From assembly GCA_003242195.1 (NCBI GenBank), contig QGUQ01000118.1, positions 1 through 6,335 of the forward strand: a stretch of 6,335 nucleotides of DNA, given 5' to 3'. Under the pieces are notes generated by a model. The model had not been told where the DNA came from, did no database searches, and saw only the letters and a list, made by a program, of their open reading frames with translations. The position numbers and the translations under genes were made by a program. Positions 6,006-6,335 of the stretch are shown piece by piece (position 1 is the first letter of the stretch; the number at the start of each line of letters is the position of its first letter). The stretch is from Bacillota bacterium. GTDB taxonomy: Bacteria > Bacillota > Sulfobacillia > Thermaerobacterales > Thermaerobacteraceae.

Positions 6006-6335
6006 GTGTTCCAGCGCATGACCGGATGGAAACGGATGTTGGGCCTCGTCATCGTCATGGGCTTGCTGGCCACGTTCACGGGTGCCGGCCTGGCGGCTCC
6101 GTCCGTTCCGGCCGGGGCCAAGAGCCCCTTCGATAACAAGGTGATCAAGCGGGTCGATGCGGCCCGGGCCATCGAACACATCCGCGTCTTGTCCGAGGAA
6201 ATCGGGCCGAGGCCTGCTGGAACCGCGGCCGAGAGGCAGGCAGCCGAATACATCGCCTCCGTATTGCGGCGATACGGTTACGATGTGGAACTCCAAACCT
6301 TCCCGACGCCGGATCAGTACATCGCGGCGGTGACC
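6006..6335 (+). CDS. exported M28-family aminopeptidase, N-terminal part (runs off the window)
   Basis: The first 110 codons are present. The GTG start is set by AGGAGG 9 bases upstream; ATG 6018 is a weaker alternative. Residues 1-31 form a signal peptide (GWKRM, then a hydrophobic stretch LGLVIVMGLLATF, with cleavage near LAA or SVPAGA). Residues 50-100 show the usual N-terminal region of M28 zinc aminopeptidases: DAARAIEHIRVLSEEIGPRPAGT, broken here as the AIEHIRVLS helix, then IGPRPAGT (66-73) and AAEYIASVLRRYGYDVE. In that family this part precedes the protease-associated or catalytic region, and the di-zinc ligands lie downstream, outside the window. The product would release N-terminal residues from peptides outside the cell, complementing the carboxypeptidase encoded 90 bases upstream, with which it is probably co-transcribed. 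The family call rests on the N-terminal pattern only. Confidence 0.8.
   Translation, partial: MFQRMTGWKRMLGLVIVMGLLATFTGAGLAAPSVPAGAKSPFDNKVIKRVDAARAIEHIRVLSEEIGPRPAGTAAERQAAEYIASVLRRYGYDVELQTFPTPDQYIAAVT

Overview
The window is 6.3 kb of GC-rich bacterial DNA (mid-60s % GC in the genes by eye) around three secreted or exported peptidase genes. It suggests a GC-rich, Gram-positive-like bacterium. The evidence is strong purine-rich Shine-Dalgarno (SD) sites, GTG starts, Sec signal peptides, a rho-independent terminator and a perfect pair of Spo0A-type boxes. A thermophilic, proteolytic member of the Bacillota such as the Thermaerobacter/Symbiobacterium group would fit. That is inference: no rRNA or other marker gene is present.

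Layout. Positions 1-139 may hold the last codons of a rightward gene (weak). Positions 140-296 hold two strong inverted repeats, and the one at 231-262 is a convincing terminator for the leftward gene. Positions 297-2681 (minus) encode a 794-residue exported M14 zinc carboxypeptidase with a C-terminal glutamine-amidotransferase-like fold. Positions 2682-3275 are a long divergent intergenic region, only about 45 % GC by hand count over 2701-3000. It carries several inverted repeats, two mini-ORFs with good SD sites, a double 0A-box palindrome and a sigma-A-like promoter. Positions 3276-5915 (plus) encode a second, unrelated-looking M14 carboxypeptidase of about 879 residues. It has a long inserted domain inside its catalytic domain and a chitobiase-type C-terminal domain. 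Positions 5916-6005 contain a degenerate 13-bp tandem repeat and no visible terminator. Positions 6006-6335 are the start of an exported M28-type aminopeptidase that runs off the window.

How they may work together. Two carboxypeptidases of different M14 subtypes and one M28 aminopeptidase, all with export signals, look like a peptide-scavenging cluster that trims extracellular peptides from both ends. The second M14 gene and the M28 gene are probably co-transcribed. The best regulatory lead is the palindrome of two exact 0A boxes just upstream of the -35 of the rightward promoter, which would tie the rightward peptidase operon to starvation or sporulation control. No defence system, mobile element, CRISPR array, tRNA or rRNA was seen. 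Apart from the regulatory region and the inserted domain, this is fairly ordinary metabolic DNA.
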